DNA from: Pseudoteredinibacter isoporae
GTDB lineage: Bacteria > Pseudomonadota > Gammaproteobacteria > Pseudomonadales > Cellvibrionaceae
Length of the DNA stretch: 64,000 bases
Reading direction: 5' to 3'
Assembly (NCBI RefSeq): GCF_011602085.1
Contig: NZ_JAAONY010000002.1
Coordinates: 1,178,001-1,242,000, forward strand
Position 1 is the stretch's first letter. Every line of letters starts with the position of its first letter. The notes beneath the pieces are model-generated. The model was not told where the DNA came from, did not search any database, and saw only the letters and a list, made by a program, of their open reading frames with translations. The position numbers were made by a program, and so were the translations under genes. Below, in pieces: positions 45,047 to 54,535 of this stretch.

Positions 45047-48000
45047 TTAAAACTTGGCGCGCACACCTAAGGTGAAACGACGACCGTTGTGGTATGAGAC
45101 AGAGGTAAAGTCATCAAAACCACCATCATAACTTCTGACCTCATCGTCGGTAAGGTTCACCGCATCGAAGGTCAAGCTGACATCTTCATTCACATCATAA
45201 GAAGCGCTTAGATCTAACTGACCGTAGGCATCGATGGTTCTGGAAGAAAACAGGAATTTACCGAACTCCAGAAACTCGCTGCGGTAATTATAAGACAAGC
45301 GTACGGATAAACCGTCGGCCTCATAATACCCGGTCAGGTTATAGGTATCTTCTGACAGGCCTTCAAACGCAAAGGACTGACCTGCGTTAGCTTGACCATT
45401 ATTGAACTCGGTGCTGCTGTCAATATAGGTGTAGTTAGCCAACATTCCGAAGCCGCCCCAAAAACCTGGCAAGAAATCAAAGGCTTGTTGGTAGCCAATT
45501 TCGTAACCTTTAATCTTGGCACTCGCGGCATTTTCAGCAATGGTCAAAAACTCTACGGTTTGTCCGAGGAACTGCTGATTCTGCAAAGTGTTGTTAAACA
45601 CAAAGCCGCCTACGTCCTTGTAGAAAACTGCACCAGACAGCAAGCCCGCGTCAGAGAAATAATACTCCAGTGACAAATCATAACCATCAGACTCAAACGG
45701 TTTGAGATCCGGGTTACCGACATTCACACTGACATTACCACCACCTGCAGAGATTTTCGCGCGTGGCGCCATCGCACTCAGATTTGGACGCGTCAGAGTA
45801 CGAGCTGCACCAAAGCGTAAGGCCAACTCTTCGGTTAAATCCAGACGCAAATTCAAACTCGGCAGGGTATGACTGTAGTTGGTATCAACGGTTCGGAAAT
45901 CGCCAACGGTCTCCACAGTACCGTTAGCACGGTCAGCCGTAAAGCTGGTTGGGCTCGCGCCGGTCGCCGTAATATCGGTAGTGATATATCGCACCCCCAC
46001 ATTCCCTGACAACGCCATATCGCCAAACTCCTGATCGAAGTTCAAACGTACATATGCTGCGCGGGTTTCTTCCGAGATATCAAAAAATTCATTTTGGCGT
46101 TGAACATAAGTTGCATTGGCGGCATCAAAGTGATCAAACACATTTTGCGCAACTGGCACCAGGAAGTTTCCAGCCGAACCATCGTTGCTGATGACCGAAC
46201 CCGAACCACCAGACGTGGTCGTAAGGAAATCCGCCAGAGTTAAATCACCACTGTTCAGATAAATACCTGTGCCACCAGAGTGCGCATCATCAACCCTTTC
46301 ATTATTACTGGTTTTATTACGCTCGGCCACTCGAACACCAAACTCCAGGCTGGTGACAAAATCCATATCCAATTGATAATCGGCATCCAATTTAAAAGCC
46401 AGCTCATCATCCTCAACTCGCAGTCGACGCAGATCCAAACTCTTAAAATGGTAAAGCGTCGGATCAGCCAGATTGGCAGAAGAAGTGTATACCGCTGGTG
46501 CTGAACCATTCGCAGTGTAAGAAACTGGCGCATACCCGATAAAGTTAGCGGCTTTCAGCTCAAAGTCTGATTCCGCTTTTGAATAGGATACATCACCGGA
46601 AATTGTCCATTGATCGCTTTCCCATGTTGCATTCGTACCCAAAGCCAGTGTATCTGTGGTAGTAAAGGTCAGCTCGGTTTTTGGCGCAACCTGAACACCA
46701 CTGGTACCGGTATTACCACTGATTAACTTGCCGTTGGCATCAACAATCGAGTCGAACAGGCGAAAAGGTTTGCGATTACGTGCGGTAATTGGGTTACCGT
46801 TAACATCCACACCCAACGCCGGTTGAGGGTTCCCTTGCGGAGTTAAACCACCCGCAGTCCAACGCACAGCCTGTGCGTAGTCAACGCGCTCAGCATCAGT
46901 ATTGGTGAACAAGCCGTCAACCACAATTTCCAATTCATCTGTCGGACGGAATTGCAAAGAGCCATTAATGCCATAACGCTCGGAGGAATCGGTTACATTG
47001 TTGTATACATCCTCAAAGGGATACCAACCTTCTGGGTTGCTGGTATTACTCACATTGCCAGTGTCGGGGTCAACTGTCGTCGGCTGACTCAGGTCGTGCA
47101 CACCGCCTTGTTCCCAACCCCAGCCCCAGTAACGATCACTGGTAGTACTGCGTTTGGCATAGGTACCGTTTAACAGGACGCCAACCGTTTCATCCGCAAA
47201 TTGATCGGCATACATTACAGAACCGGTAGGCTCCGTAGTTTCCGAACCCTCGTCGTAGGTGCCCTTAAGGCTTGCTGCTAATGTTGTATCATCAAAATCC
47301 AGCGGACGACGGGTTTTCACCTCTACCAAACCGCCAACGCCGCCTTCAACCAAATCCGCCGTTGGCGTTTTGTAAACTTCAAGGCCAGCAATCAATTCCG
47401 AGGGCAATACATTAAACGCAAATTCGCGACCCGATCCCTGAAACAGGTTGATCGAGCTGGGCGTGCCGGTAAAGCCTGATGTCAGCGTACGGCCATTAAT
47501 GGTTACCGGGGAAAACGCAGGGCCCAGACCTCGAATGGAAATAAATTTACCTTCACCACTTTCGCGGGAAATAGACACACCGGAAATACGCTGCAGCGAT
47601 TCTGCCACATTGGTATCGGGGAATTTGCCAATATCTTCGGCGTTGATCGCATCAACAATGCTGGATGCATCACGTTTGGTTTCCAGAGATCGCTTCAAGC
47701 TCTGGCGAATACCGGTAACAACAATTTCTTCCAGGGCACCATCGGCAGCGGCATCGGTTTGCGCATGCGAGACTGGAGCACCACCAAAGAAAGCGGCCAT
47801 CACAGATATAATTTGAGCAAGCGGTTTTTTTCGCAACTCCATACTCTTATCCTTTATTGTGTCTTCAGATTCGACAAGATTGACTGTCAAAACCCCGTGT
47901 TGGTTTATCTGTCCAACAACTCGGGTGTTTTTCAGCAAAATATCAAGCGCCTGAAGCTTGGAATAAGAGCCTATAAGAGCATTGGCATCTACCTCTCGAA

Positions 48001-48373
48001 TCCGCTCATTGGGAATCAACAGAGGCGTACCAGACTGCTGCGCAAATTGGCGTAAAGCCAGATTCGCTTTCATGATCGGGATATGAAATTCAAATGTCCG
48101 ATCTTCAGCTTGGGCAAGCGGTATGCATACCACCAGCACAGCAGCGCCTATAGCAAATCGCAAACGCGAGTTATTTTGCTGTTTAAGCGCCGGGGGCTGG
48201 CTTATTGGGCCATGACCACAAGCTAATTGAGTGGCGCTCCCAGATAAGGACTTATGGGAGCGTAGAAAACCACCATCATTTTTAAAAAAAATATTCTTTT
48301 TTTTAAATTTTGGAATAATTAATTGTCTGAGACCGGCTAATAGCATGGTACGGAAAGCCCCAAGGTAGTACAT
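45047..48373 (-). CDS. TonB-dependent transducer-receptor with STN domain (TBDT-1)
   Basis: 1108 aa. An unusually long N-terminus (about 70 aa) precedes a signal-like helix (FAIGAAVLVVCIPLAQAE), then an STN domain (FEFHIPIMKANLALRQFAQQSG...VDANALIGSYSKLQALDILL), an internal signal-like segment (residues 178-204), the TonB box EEIVVTGIRQSLKRSLETKR, a plug (SISRESGEGKFISIRGLGP) and a barrel ending in GVRAKF. The plug style is the Xanthomonas/Caulobacter TIGR01782 sugar-receptor type. It is last in the ECF-FecR-TBDT operon, 24 bases after FecR-1. An internal ATG at 47842 with AAGGA 7 nt upstream would give a normal 930-aa receptor without STN. Confidence 0.93.
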   Translation of the reverse strand: MYYLGAFRTMLLAGLRQLIIPKFKKKNIFFKNDGGFLRSHKSLSGSATQLACGHGPISQPPALKQQNNSRLRFAIGAAVLVVCIPLAQAEDRTFEFHIPIMKANLALRQFAQQSGTPLLIPNERIREVDANALIGSYSKLQALDILLKNTRVVGQINQHGVLTVNLVESEDTIKDKSMELRKKPLAQIISVMAAFFGGAPVSHAQTDAAADGALEEIVVTGIRQSLKRSLETKRDASSIVDAINAEDIGKFPDTNVAESLQRISGVSISRESGEGKFISIRGLGPAFSPVTINGRTLTSGFTGTPSSINLFQGSGREFAFNVLPSELIAGLEVYKTPTADLVEGGVGGLVEVKTRRPLDFDDTTLAASLKGTYDEGSETTEPTGSVMYADQFADETVGVLLNGTYAKRSTTSDRYWGWGWEQGGVHDLSQPTTVDPDTGNVSNTSNPEGWYPFEDVYNNVTDSSERYGINGSLQFRPTDELEIVVDGLFTNTDAERVDYAQAVRWTAGGLTPQGNPQPALGVDVNGNPITARNRKPFRLFDSIVDANGKLISGNTGTSGVQVAPKTELTFTTTDTLALGTNATWESDQWTISGDVSYSKAESDFELKAANFIGYAPVSYTANGSAPAVYTSSANLADPTLYHFKSLDLRRLRVEDDELAFKLDADYQLDMDFVTSLEFGVRVAERNKTSNNERVDDAHSGGTGIYLNSGDLTLADFLTTTSGGSGSVISNDGSAGNFLVPVAQNVFDHFDAANATYVQRQNEFFDISEETRAAYVRLNFDQEFGDMALSGNVGVRYITTDITATGASPTSFTADRANGTVETVGDFRTVDTNYSHTLPSLNLRLDLTEELALRFGAARTLTRPNLSAMAPRAKISAGGGNVSVNVGNPDLKPFESDGYDLSLEYYFSDAGLLSGAVFYKDVGGFVFNNTLQNQQFLGQTVEFLTIAENAASAKIKGYEIGYQQAFDFLPGFWGGFGMLANYTYIDSSTEFNNGQANAGQSFAFEGLSEDTYNLTGYYEADGLSVRLSYNYRSEFLEFGKFLFSSRTIDAYGQLDLSASYDVNEDVSLTFDAVNLTDDEVRSYDGGFDDFTSVSYHNGRRFTLGVRAKF
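47840..47854 (-). promoter_or_regulatory. Internal ribosome binding site and start codon inside TBDT-1
   Basis: On the minus strand AAGGA (47850-47854) is followed by 7 nt and ATG (47842-47840), in frame with TBDT-1. The next residues, MELRKKPLAQIISVMAAFFG then APVSHA, form a full Sec signal peptide directly before the TonB box. Confidence 0.6.
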
Positions 48374-48397
48374 TGCCCAGGGCCTTTGACCTCCTGC

Positions 48398-49444
48398 TTA
48401 TTTGCGGGATAACTGGATGGACTGCTCATCAAGTCGCTCAACTTTGATATCAAAGGAGCCTTCCAGTGTGGCCAGCAGCATATCCAGGCGGCCGGATGGG
48501 AAATAGCCGTCGATACGCAGGTCCTTCATTTGGGGGTCAAGAATCTCGATCTCCACCGAGGTATACCGCCCAACCTCATTAATAACGTCCTCAAGTCGAT
48601 CTTCCTCAAAGCTGAGCATGCCCTGCCGCCAGGACAGTTTTTTCTCAATACGAGGGGCTGGCAGATTTTCCAGGCTAACGTCGCTTTGGTTTACCACCAT
48701 ATGCTGACCTTCGATCAGGGAACCCAGATTTTTCCCTTGCTCCGGCGGTGGTCTGGAATCCGGGGCTTCAGCAATAGGCTGCTCAAAGGAAGTCATTGCA
48801 ACCTTGCCTTCGGTAACCGTCACCTCAACTGAGTTGTCGGCCTTAAGCTGCACGGTAAATGCCGTACCCACGGCCCGTACAGCGACATCGGCGACATACA
48901 CCACAAAGGGCTTGTCAGGGTCTGGCGCAACATCAAAATGAGCCTCACCCTCCAACAGATGAACCACTCGGCTTTTATGATCGAAATTCACATTAGTGCT
49001 GGTTTTGGTGTTCAAACTGATTCCCGACCCATCCGGTAGACTGACAGTTTCCAGCTCACCAATCTGAGTCGCATAATTGGATTGGTAGGTTTCCAGAGAA
49101 TTGCTGTACTGAAAGCTCAGCAGAACCATAACGCCTAACAACAGACAGGCTGCCAGCCCGTAATACCAAGGCTGCGAACCTCGAACCGTTTCCGTCTCAA
49201 TGGCCTCTGCAGCAATGTCGCTGTCCGCCAACTCCGGCATCACTGTATCCAGCACGTCCCATAATTCAGCGATACGCTTAAAGGCTTGCCTTTGCTGATC
49301 CCCTTCAGCAAGCCAGGCGCGGAACTGTTGATAATCCTCGGCGGCCATGGATTCCCCATCCAGGCGGATAACCCAGGCTCGGGCCTGCTCATCGATGCGG
49401 TCCTGTTCGGTAGCCGGATTTTGTAACGGGCTAATCTTGCTCAT
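48398..49444 (-). CDS. FecR-family transmembrane sigma regulator (FecR-1)
   Basis: 348 aa. The N-terminal cytoplasmic DUF4880-type segment (ARAWVIRLDGESMAAEDYQQFRAWL) is followed by one membrane helix (YYGLAACLLLGVMVLLSF), the periplasmic FecR domain (VSLPDGSGISLNTKT, LLEGEAHFDV, VRAVGTAFTV) and a C-terminal STN-like region. It would hold the ECF-1 sigma factor inactive until the TBDT-1 STN domain reports ligand. Its start overlaps the ECF-1 stop by 4 nt (ATGA), so translation is coupled. Confidence 0.93.
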   Translation of the reverse strand: MSKISPLQNPATEQDRIDEQARAWVIRLDGESMAAEDYQQFRAWLAEGDQQRQAFKRIAELWDVLDTVMPELADSDIAAEAIETETVRGSQPWYYGLAACLLLGVMVLLSFQYSNSLETYQSNYATQIGELETVSLPDGSGISLNTKTSTNVNFDHKSRVVHLLEGEAHFDVAPDPDKPFVVYVADVAVRAVGTAFTVQLKADNSVEVTVTEGKVAMTSFEQPIAEAPDSRPPPEQGKNLGSLIEGQHMVVNQSDVSLENLPAPRIEKKLSWRQGMLSFEEDRLEDVINEVGRYTSVEIEILDPQMKDLRIDGYFPSGRLDMLLATLEGSFDIKVERLDEQSIQLSRK

Positions 49445-50025
49445 TTCTTTGCCATCATCCTTAGTTCCGCCAAAGGCTGATCGGCCTCCCTCGCCTGCTG
49501 TTTTTGCGTGACGTAAAGCTCGTACTTCTTAAGACCTTTAGTGAGGTGTTTTTCCACAGTGCTGACAGAAATTTTCAGTTTGGCCGCAATCTCTTTGTGC
49601 TTGTAACCATAGACTTTACGCAATACAAAAACTTTCTGGCACTGGGGAGGCAAGGCCTGCAAGACGTCCTCGTAAAATTCATTCAGTTCCTGTTGAACAG
49701 ACGCATTGTGCTCCAGGCAAGAGTTATTATCGATGGGATCAAGAAACTCGTGATCCTCAAGAGAGCTGGTGATTTTATTGGATTTTTTAGAAATTTCAGT
49801 AAGTGCTAAATTACGCGCTACTTTATACAGGAACGGGCGTGGGAATTCGATATCCATGGTCTTTTCGGCCTTGATTGCCCGAAGGTAAGCATCCTGCATT
49901 ACATCCTCAACATCTTCCTTGCGCGCTAAAAAGCGAACCAGAAAACGTTTCAGCTCAGACTCCATTGACAGGAATATCCCCGATATACGGGAGCCCTCGG
50001 CACTGTTTTGCTTTAATCGACTCAT
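49441..50025 (-). CDS. ECF sigma-70 factor (ECF-1)
   Basis: 194 aa with sigma region 2 (FLARKEDVEDVMQDAYLRAI) and region 4 (VFVLRKVYGYKHKEIAAKL then ISVSTVEKHLTKGL). It belongs to the FecI-like group acting in cell-surface signalling with the FecR and STN receptor encoded next to it. It is first in the operon; the upstream 218-bp gap contains the TBDT-2 terminator and its own promoter. About one-third to one-half similar by eye to ECF-2 (54536-55114), so the cassette is duplicated but diverged. Confidence 0.93.
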   Translation of the reverse strand: MSRLKQNSAEGSRISGIFLSMESELKRFLVRFLARKEDVEDVMQDAYLRAIKAEKTMDIEFPRPFLYKVARNLALTEISKKSNKITSSLEDHEFLDPIDNNSCLEHNASVQQELNEFYEDVLQALPPQCQKVFVLRKVYGYKHKEIAAKLKISVSTVEKHLTKGLKKYELYVTQKQQAREADQPLAELRMMAKK

Positions 50026-50201
50026 GAAAAGCTTCCAGGCGAGAATTGCATATTTGCAATTATTTTTTAAATTTGAATTTCAACTTGAGCCATTCTAATC
50101 AATCAAGGGCCCAGAGGAAAGCCGGACAGGCAACAAAATGCGGCAATTCATCGATTTCTACGGATACGGGATACTCTCTACCGGCACGGCAGCCAAACCT
50201 C

Positions 50202-50224
50202 AAAAAGGGGCCGAAGCCCCCTTT
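50202..50224 (-). terminator. Rho-independent terminator of the TBDT-2 operon
   Basis: On the minus strand GGGGC-TTCG-GCCCC forms a stem closed by a stable UUCG tetraloop, followed by TTTTT. It lies about 20 nt after the TBDT-2 stop (50244). Confidence 0.92.
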
Positions 50225-50243
50225 ACATAAGCGATGCAGGCGA

Positions 50244-53200
50244 TTAGAAACTTGCCCTCACACCTACGTTATAGCTGCGACCATAATCATTCAGCTCACG
50301 AATAAAGGCCTTATTGGTTTCATAGGCCGTTTCGACTTCATCGAGCATATTCACACCAGACACATACACCGAGAAACGCTCATTGATATCGTAAGACAGG
50401 CTGAAATCCAACGAGCCAAATGCACCTACGGTAAAGGCACGACCCGATGATGTGTTCAAGCTAAAGCCTCGATCGAACTCACTGCGCCAGGTATAACTGA
50501 TGCGAGCCTGGATAGGGCCTTTCTCATAAAACGGTGAAATGTTATAGCTCAAATCCGACACACCCTGTAGGTTGGCAGTAACCTGACCAGTCGGTAAATC
50601 CAGCTCTGCACTGCTGTCAGTAACTGTGCCGGTGGCCGTTAAACCAAAGCCGTTTTCCCATTTGGTGGTATAGCCCAGCTCGATACCACTGACCGAAGCT
50701 TTACCCGCATTTATCGGACGCTGAATGGCGAAAGACGTTTGCACTCCGGATACGGTAAGCAACTCATCCTGTACAACCGAGGCTATAAATCCGTCAATGT
50801 CTTTGTAGAAGGCCGCAATCGTCAATGCACCGAAGTCATCAAAATACCATTCAAATGAGGCATCCAGATTCCAGGACAAATACGGATCCAAATTCGGATT
50901 ACCAGCAATACCGACAAGTTCACCACCGTTACGCAAATCAACAATGGCCGCATCGATGGCCGCCTGCCCTTGCGCAGCGGCATCGGCCAAGTCACTCACT
51001 GCGGTACTGTTCGGTGTCAGCGTTGAACGCAAATCCGCAAGTGATGGGCGAGTCATTGAACGTGAAAGGCCTAAACGCATTTGCACATTGTCGGTGAATT
51101 TGAAGTTCGCATTGATGCTGGGCAAAACTTCACTGTAACTGCTGCTAAAGGTACGTGGTTGAATTGTCGTACCACCGCTGCCATCAGCAACACTTTCGTT
51201 ACCTAAAACATCGGTATCCGTAGTCACATAGCGCAGGCCAAAGTTACCCTCGATCGGTACACCCGAGGCTTCCGCTTCAAAATCAAAACGCGCATATGTG
51301 GCCAGAATTTCTTCCTCAACACCATAGGAATTACGGCGATCGGAATTGGTCGGGTTGTTTAAGGCATTGTCGTTGGGATTCAAACCAAAACTGCCAGTAA
51401 ACAGGCCAACGTTTCCACCCACCTGATGCAAGGCACCGCTGCCAAAAATATCGCCATAGGCATTTGGAATTGAGCGGTTATAAAAACTGCCGTCTACATC
51501 AGGGCCAACCAGAGTACGATCGCGACGCTGATAATCTCGGCTGCGCTCGGTCCATTGAATACCGGCTTTAACGCCTGTGATAACACCTTCAAACTGTCGC
51601 TCAATGTCCGCCAGGAAACTGTTGTCCTCATCATTGGATTCAATTGGGCGAATGCGATAACGGCGGAATGGAATGGCGTTAGGGTCGGCCAGATTCACAC
51701 TGGTGCTGAACACCGGTAAACTTTGACTATTAACACCACCGCGCAGATCGTAGCTGTAATCCACAGAGTTACCATTTCCGTCAACGCCACCTACCGTGCG
51801 CGCTTCAATACGCTGTAAAGGTAAATCCAATTTACTATCGGCTTCAGAGAAACTGTAAAACGCCGAAACGTTCCAGTCATCATTGATTTGCCAATCACCT
51901 CCCAACTTCACAAACAAGTTTTCGTGGGTTTGAGCAGAGGCTTCGAGGTTGCGACTGACCCGACCTCCGACACGACTGTCTGCAACAACCAAACCATTTT
52001 CGATAATGGTTGAGCCCGCTAAGGAAGTACCACTGTCACCCTCGAAACGAATTCGATCTTCAAGGATTTCATTCTCGAACTTGGAATACAGGACATCCAA
52101 GCCCAATTCCAGTTGATCCGAAGGCTGCCACTTCATGGCACCGAAGGCACTGGTACGTTGGCGTTTTTCCTGCTCAAGTGTGGCTTGAAGATTACCCGCA
52201 CGCTCCACTTCCTGACCATCAATGGTGAAAGTGCTGAAACCTTCCGTTTGAAAACGATCAAAACGCACTTCACGTTCGGAGCGCGACAGGCCACCGATAA
52301 ACCCAAAGTTCTTGTCTTCATTGTTCCAGCCATAACTGATGGCCGCATTGGGGTTACTCTGCTCAGATTGCTCATCGTAGTTGGCAAATACGTTGATGGA
52401 GGTAAAGCCATCACCATCCAATGGATTTTGTGTAGCGACATCGATATTGGAACCAATACCGCCGTCAATCATATCGGCGGTAGGCGACTTGTAAACGCCC
52501 ACACCGGAAATAAGATCTGCCGGCAGTATTCTGAATCGGAACTGGCGCCCGGATTGGCCAGAGTTACGAATATTTTCATTGTAGGCAATTGGCGCACCAT
52601 TAAAAGTTACGGCCTGAAATGTCGGCCCCAAACCACGCACACTGACGAACTGACCTTCGCCGGCCTCACGGGTAATGGATACGCCGGGAATCCGCTGCAC
52701 CGCTTCGGCAATATTCACCGCCGGGAATTTACCGATATCCTCAGCCTTAACAGAATCGACAATACCATCGGCCATGCGCTTTTGATCCAGAGCGCTGGCC
52801 AAGCTTCCTGCATAACTGGCCGTGACAACAATTTCTTCGATGGAATCATCACCATTACCGTTTTCTACAGCCATTGCCGTTTGGCCCCCGCCAAACATGG
52901 CTGTCAAAAAGGCAATCATGCCCGACAGTTTCTTCTTTTCAAATTTCATTGTGCTTTCCTCTGGTGCAGCTTTTTTGCTGGCAACAATCGTAAGGACGCG
53001 ATTTTTGCTGAACACCGGCTCAAGGCCCGTATCACGGAGAAGAATGTCAATGCCTTGCTCTGTCGTATAAGCACCGACCAAACGATTCGCTTCGATATCC
53101 TTCACCCGATTTAAAGGGAATAGAACCTGCTGCTCTGCCTGCTGGGCAAATAAAGTTAATGCCAGCCTCGCCTCTTGTTTTTCAATATAGAATTGATGTT

Positions 53201-53297
53201 TTTGTTCAGGCTCTTGGCCTGCAGCAGTACTGGTCGCCGCATAAAACACGGACAGCAGCACAGCGGCAAACCGCAGCAATCTGCTAATCACGAACAT
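50244..53297 (-). CDS. TonB-dependent transducer-receptor with STN domain (TBDT-2)
   Basis: About 1017 aa from ATG 53297, which gives a proper signal peptide (ISRLLRFAAVLLSVFYAATS, then TAA-G); the frame is open to 53354. Then come an STN domain (ARLALTLFAQQAEQQVLFP...EANRLVGAYTTEQGIDILLRD), an internal signal-like segment, EEIVVTASYAGSLASALDQK, a plug (SITREAGEGQFVSVRGLGP) and a barrel ending GVRASF. It is of the TIGR01782 sugar-receptor type, paralogous to TBDT-1. It follows FecR-2 by 134 nt. An internal ATG at 52949 with AGAGGA 7 nt upstream would make a receptor of about 900 aa without STN. Confidence 0.93.
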   Translation of the reverse strand: MFVISRLLRFAAVLLSVFYAATSTAAGQEPEQKHQFYIEKQEARLALTLFAQQAEQQVLFPLNRVKDIEANRLVGAYTTEQGIDILLRDTGLEPVFSKNRVLTIVASKKAAPEESTMKFEKKKLSGMIAFLTAMFGGGQTAMAVENGNGDDSIEEIVVTASYAGSLASALDQKRMADGIVDSVKAEDIGKFPAVNIAEAVQRIPGVSITREAGEGQFVSVRGLGPTFQAVTFNGAPIAYNENIRNSGQSGRQFRFRILPADLISGVGVYKSPTADMIDGGIGSNIDVATQNPLDGDGFTSINVFANYDEQSEQSNPNAAISYGWNNEDKNFGFIGGLSRSEREVRFDRFQTEGFSTFTIDGQEVERAGNLQATLEQEKRQRTSAFGAMKWQPSDQLELGLDVLYSKFENEILEDRIRFEGDSGTSLAGSTIIENGLVVADSRVGGRVSRNLEASAQTHENLFVKLGGDWQINDDWNVSAFYSFSEADSKLDLPLQRIEARTVGGVDGNGNSVDYSYDLRGGVNSQSLPVFSTSVNLADPNAIPFRRYRIRPIESNDEDNSFLADIERQFEGVITGVKAGIQWTERSRDYQRRDRTLVGPDVDGSFYNRSIPNAYGDIFGSGALHQVGGNVGLFTGSFGLNPNDNALNNPTNSDRRNSYGVEEEILATYARFDFEAEASGVPIEGNFGLRYVTTDTDVLGNESVADGSGGTTIQPRTFSSSYSEVLPSINANFKFTDNVQMRLGLSRSMTRPSLADLRSTLTPNSTAVSDLADAAAQGQAAIDAAIVDLRNGGELVGIAGNPNLDPYLSWNLDASFEWYFDDFGALTIAAFYKDIDGFIASVVQDELLTVSGVQTSFAIQRPINAGKASVSGIELGYTTKWENGFGLTATGTVTDSSAELDLPTGQVTANLQGVSDLSYNISPFYEKGPIQARISYTWRSEFDRGFSLNTSSGRAFTVGAFGSLDFSLSYDINERFSVYVSGVNMLDEVETAYETNKAFIRELNDYGRSYNVGVRASF
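52947..52962 (-). promoter_or_regulatory. Internal ribosome binding site and start codon inside TBDT-2
   Basis: On the minus strand AGAGGA (52957-52962) is followed by 7 nt and ATG (52949-52947), in frame with TBDT-2. MKFEKKKLSGMIAFLTAMFG then QTAMA follows as a full Sec signal peptide before the TonB box. Confidence 0.62.
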
Positions 53298-53431
53298 AAT
53301 CAACTCGATACAGCAAAGCGTCTGAGCAGGCCCGGATAAGAGCGGTAAGCACAAACGCTTCAGGCTTAGGACAGATGAGCATTGGAAATCTGCTATTTAT
53401 ATGAAAAGAATTTTTACATTTGAAAATAAAG

Positions 53432-54493
53432 CTATTCGGGTTTGAAATCATCCCCCTGTGATAGAACGATAACCTTGTCAGATACTCGGGTAACTTGCAG
53501 GCCAAAACTCACCTGCAAAACTTCGAGCATCGCCTCGGTTTCACCAGCCTTAAAGTACCCACCCATAGGCAATTCGGCCACAACAGGGTCCTGAATTACA
53601 ATCCGGGTTTCAGTATAACGGGAAACTTCTGCAATCACCTGTTGCAAAGGCTCGCCTGAAAACGACAGCATTCCTTTGCGCCATGACAATCTTCGATCCA
53701 CCTCAGGTTCCGGAACTTTATCCACCTCATGGATCACGGTATCAAAACTGACGCTTTGCCCCGCCGTCACTTTCCGGCTGAGAATCGGTTCGGATTTGGG
53801 CACAGCCGGCGCAGGCTCTTCTGGAATCGAAGCTCTCAGAGTTTCAACTTCCACCACACCATCGGTAACAATGACATCGACAGAGCCTTGATGATAATGA
53901 ACATTAAACGCAGTACCGACTGCCGTCACTCGCCCCTGCCCGGCATGAACAATAAAGGGACGGTCTGGATCGTGAGCAACATCGAAATGCGCTTCACCTC
54001 GGTTGAGATAAATATTACGACGATGCTCGTCAAACTGAATATTAACGTTGGAATCGGTATTGAGCACCAGGCTGGAACCATCGGGCAAGGCCAAGGTTTC
54101 CTGTTCACCTACCAGTGTCGTGGCTACTTGGGCATGGCGAAATTGTTGGGCTTTCCAGTCCGGGTAAATAACGGCAATGGCAACGGCAAAAAATAAAACA
54201 AAAGAAAACGCCACAACGGAGCGCCAGGGGTAAACCCGAGTATCGTCAGGCTCGGTATCCACCATCGCCGAGTCGAGAGGAATCAATTCAGCGAGTTCAG
54301 ACAGGGAATCCATCCCCCCCCAAACTTGAGCCAATTCTGCGAACGCGCGCTGATTCAAGGGGTCCTGAGACAGCCATTGTTTCAAGGCGTCCACTTCACT
54401 CGGAATCAGCTCATCATTATCGACGCGCACGATCCACTCTGCCGCTTGTTCCCGGGCATGATGAAGGCCATCAATGTGCGTAACCTTTGTCAT
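53432..54493 (-). CDS. FecR-family transmembrane sigma regulator (FecR-2)
   Basis: About 353 aa. The order matches FecR-1: cytoplasmic segment (AAEWIVRVDNDELIPSEVDALKQWL), one helix (VVAFSFVLFFAVAIAVIY), FecR domain (LALPDGSSLVLNTDSN, LNRGEAHFDV, VTAVGTAFNV) and a C-terminal STN-like domain. The start at 54493 has GGAAAGAG upstream; an ATG at 54508 is the alternative. It lies after ECF-2 and before TBDT-2, from which a 134-nt gap separates it, long enough for an extra promoter. Confidence 0.92.
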   Translation of the reverse strand: MTKVTHIDGLHHAREQAAEWIVRVDNDELIPSEVDALKQWLSQDPLNQRAFAELAQVWGGMDSLSELAELIPLDSAMVDTEPDDTRVYPWRSVVAFSFVLFFAVAIAVIYPDWKAQQFRHAQVATTLVGEQETLALPDGSSLVLNTDSNVNIQFDEHRRNIYLNRGEAHFDVAHDPDRPFIVHAGQGRVTAVGTAFNVHYHQGSVDVIVTDGVVEVETLRASIPEEPAPAVPKSEPILSRKVTAGQSVSFDTVIHEVDKVPEPEVDRRLSWRKGMLSFSGEPLQQVIAEVSRYTETRIVIQDPVVAELPMGGYFKAGETEAMLEVLQVSFGLQVTRVSDKVIVLSQGDDFKPE

Positions 54494-54535
54494 TCTCTTT
54501 CCACTCATTACCTGATGCTCCCCAAGATGGACGAA

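Noticed and set aside
47842-48373. Sequencing error that fused an STN gene to a receptor gene
   Set aside because: The same long in-frame layout with internal signal peptide occurs in both TBDT-1 and TBDT-2, which makes an independent error in each unlikely.
52113-53114. Long plus-strand open frame (333 codons) opposite TBDT-2
   Set aside because: It lies wholly antisense to a strongly supported receptor gene, has no recognisable motif, and its composition mirrors the opposite strand.
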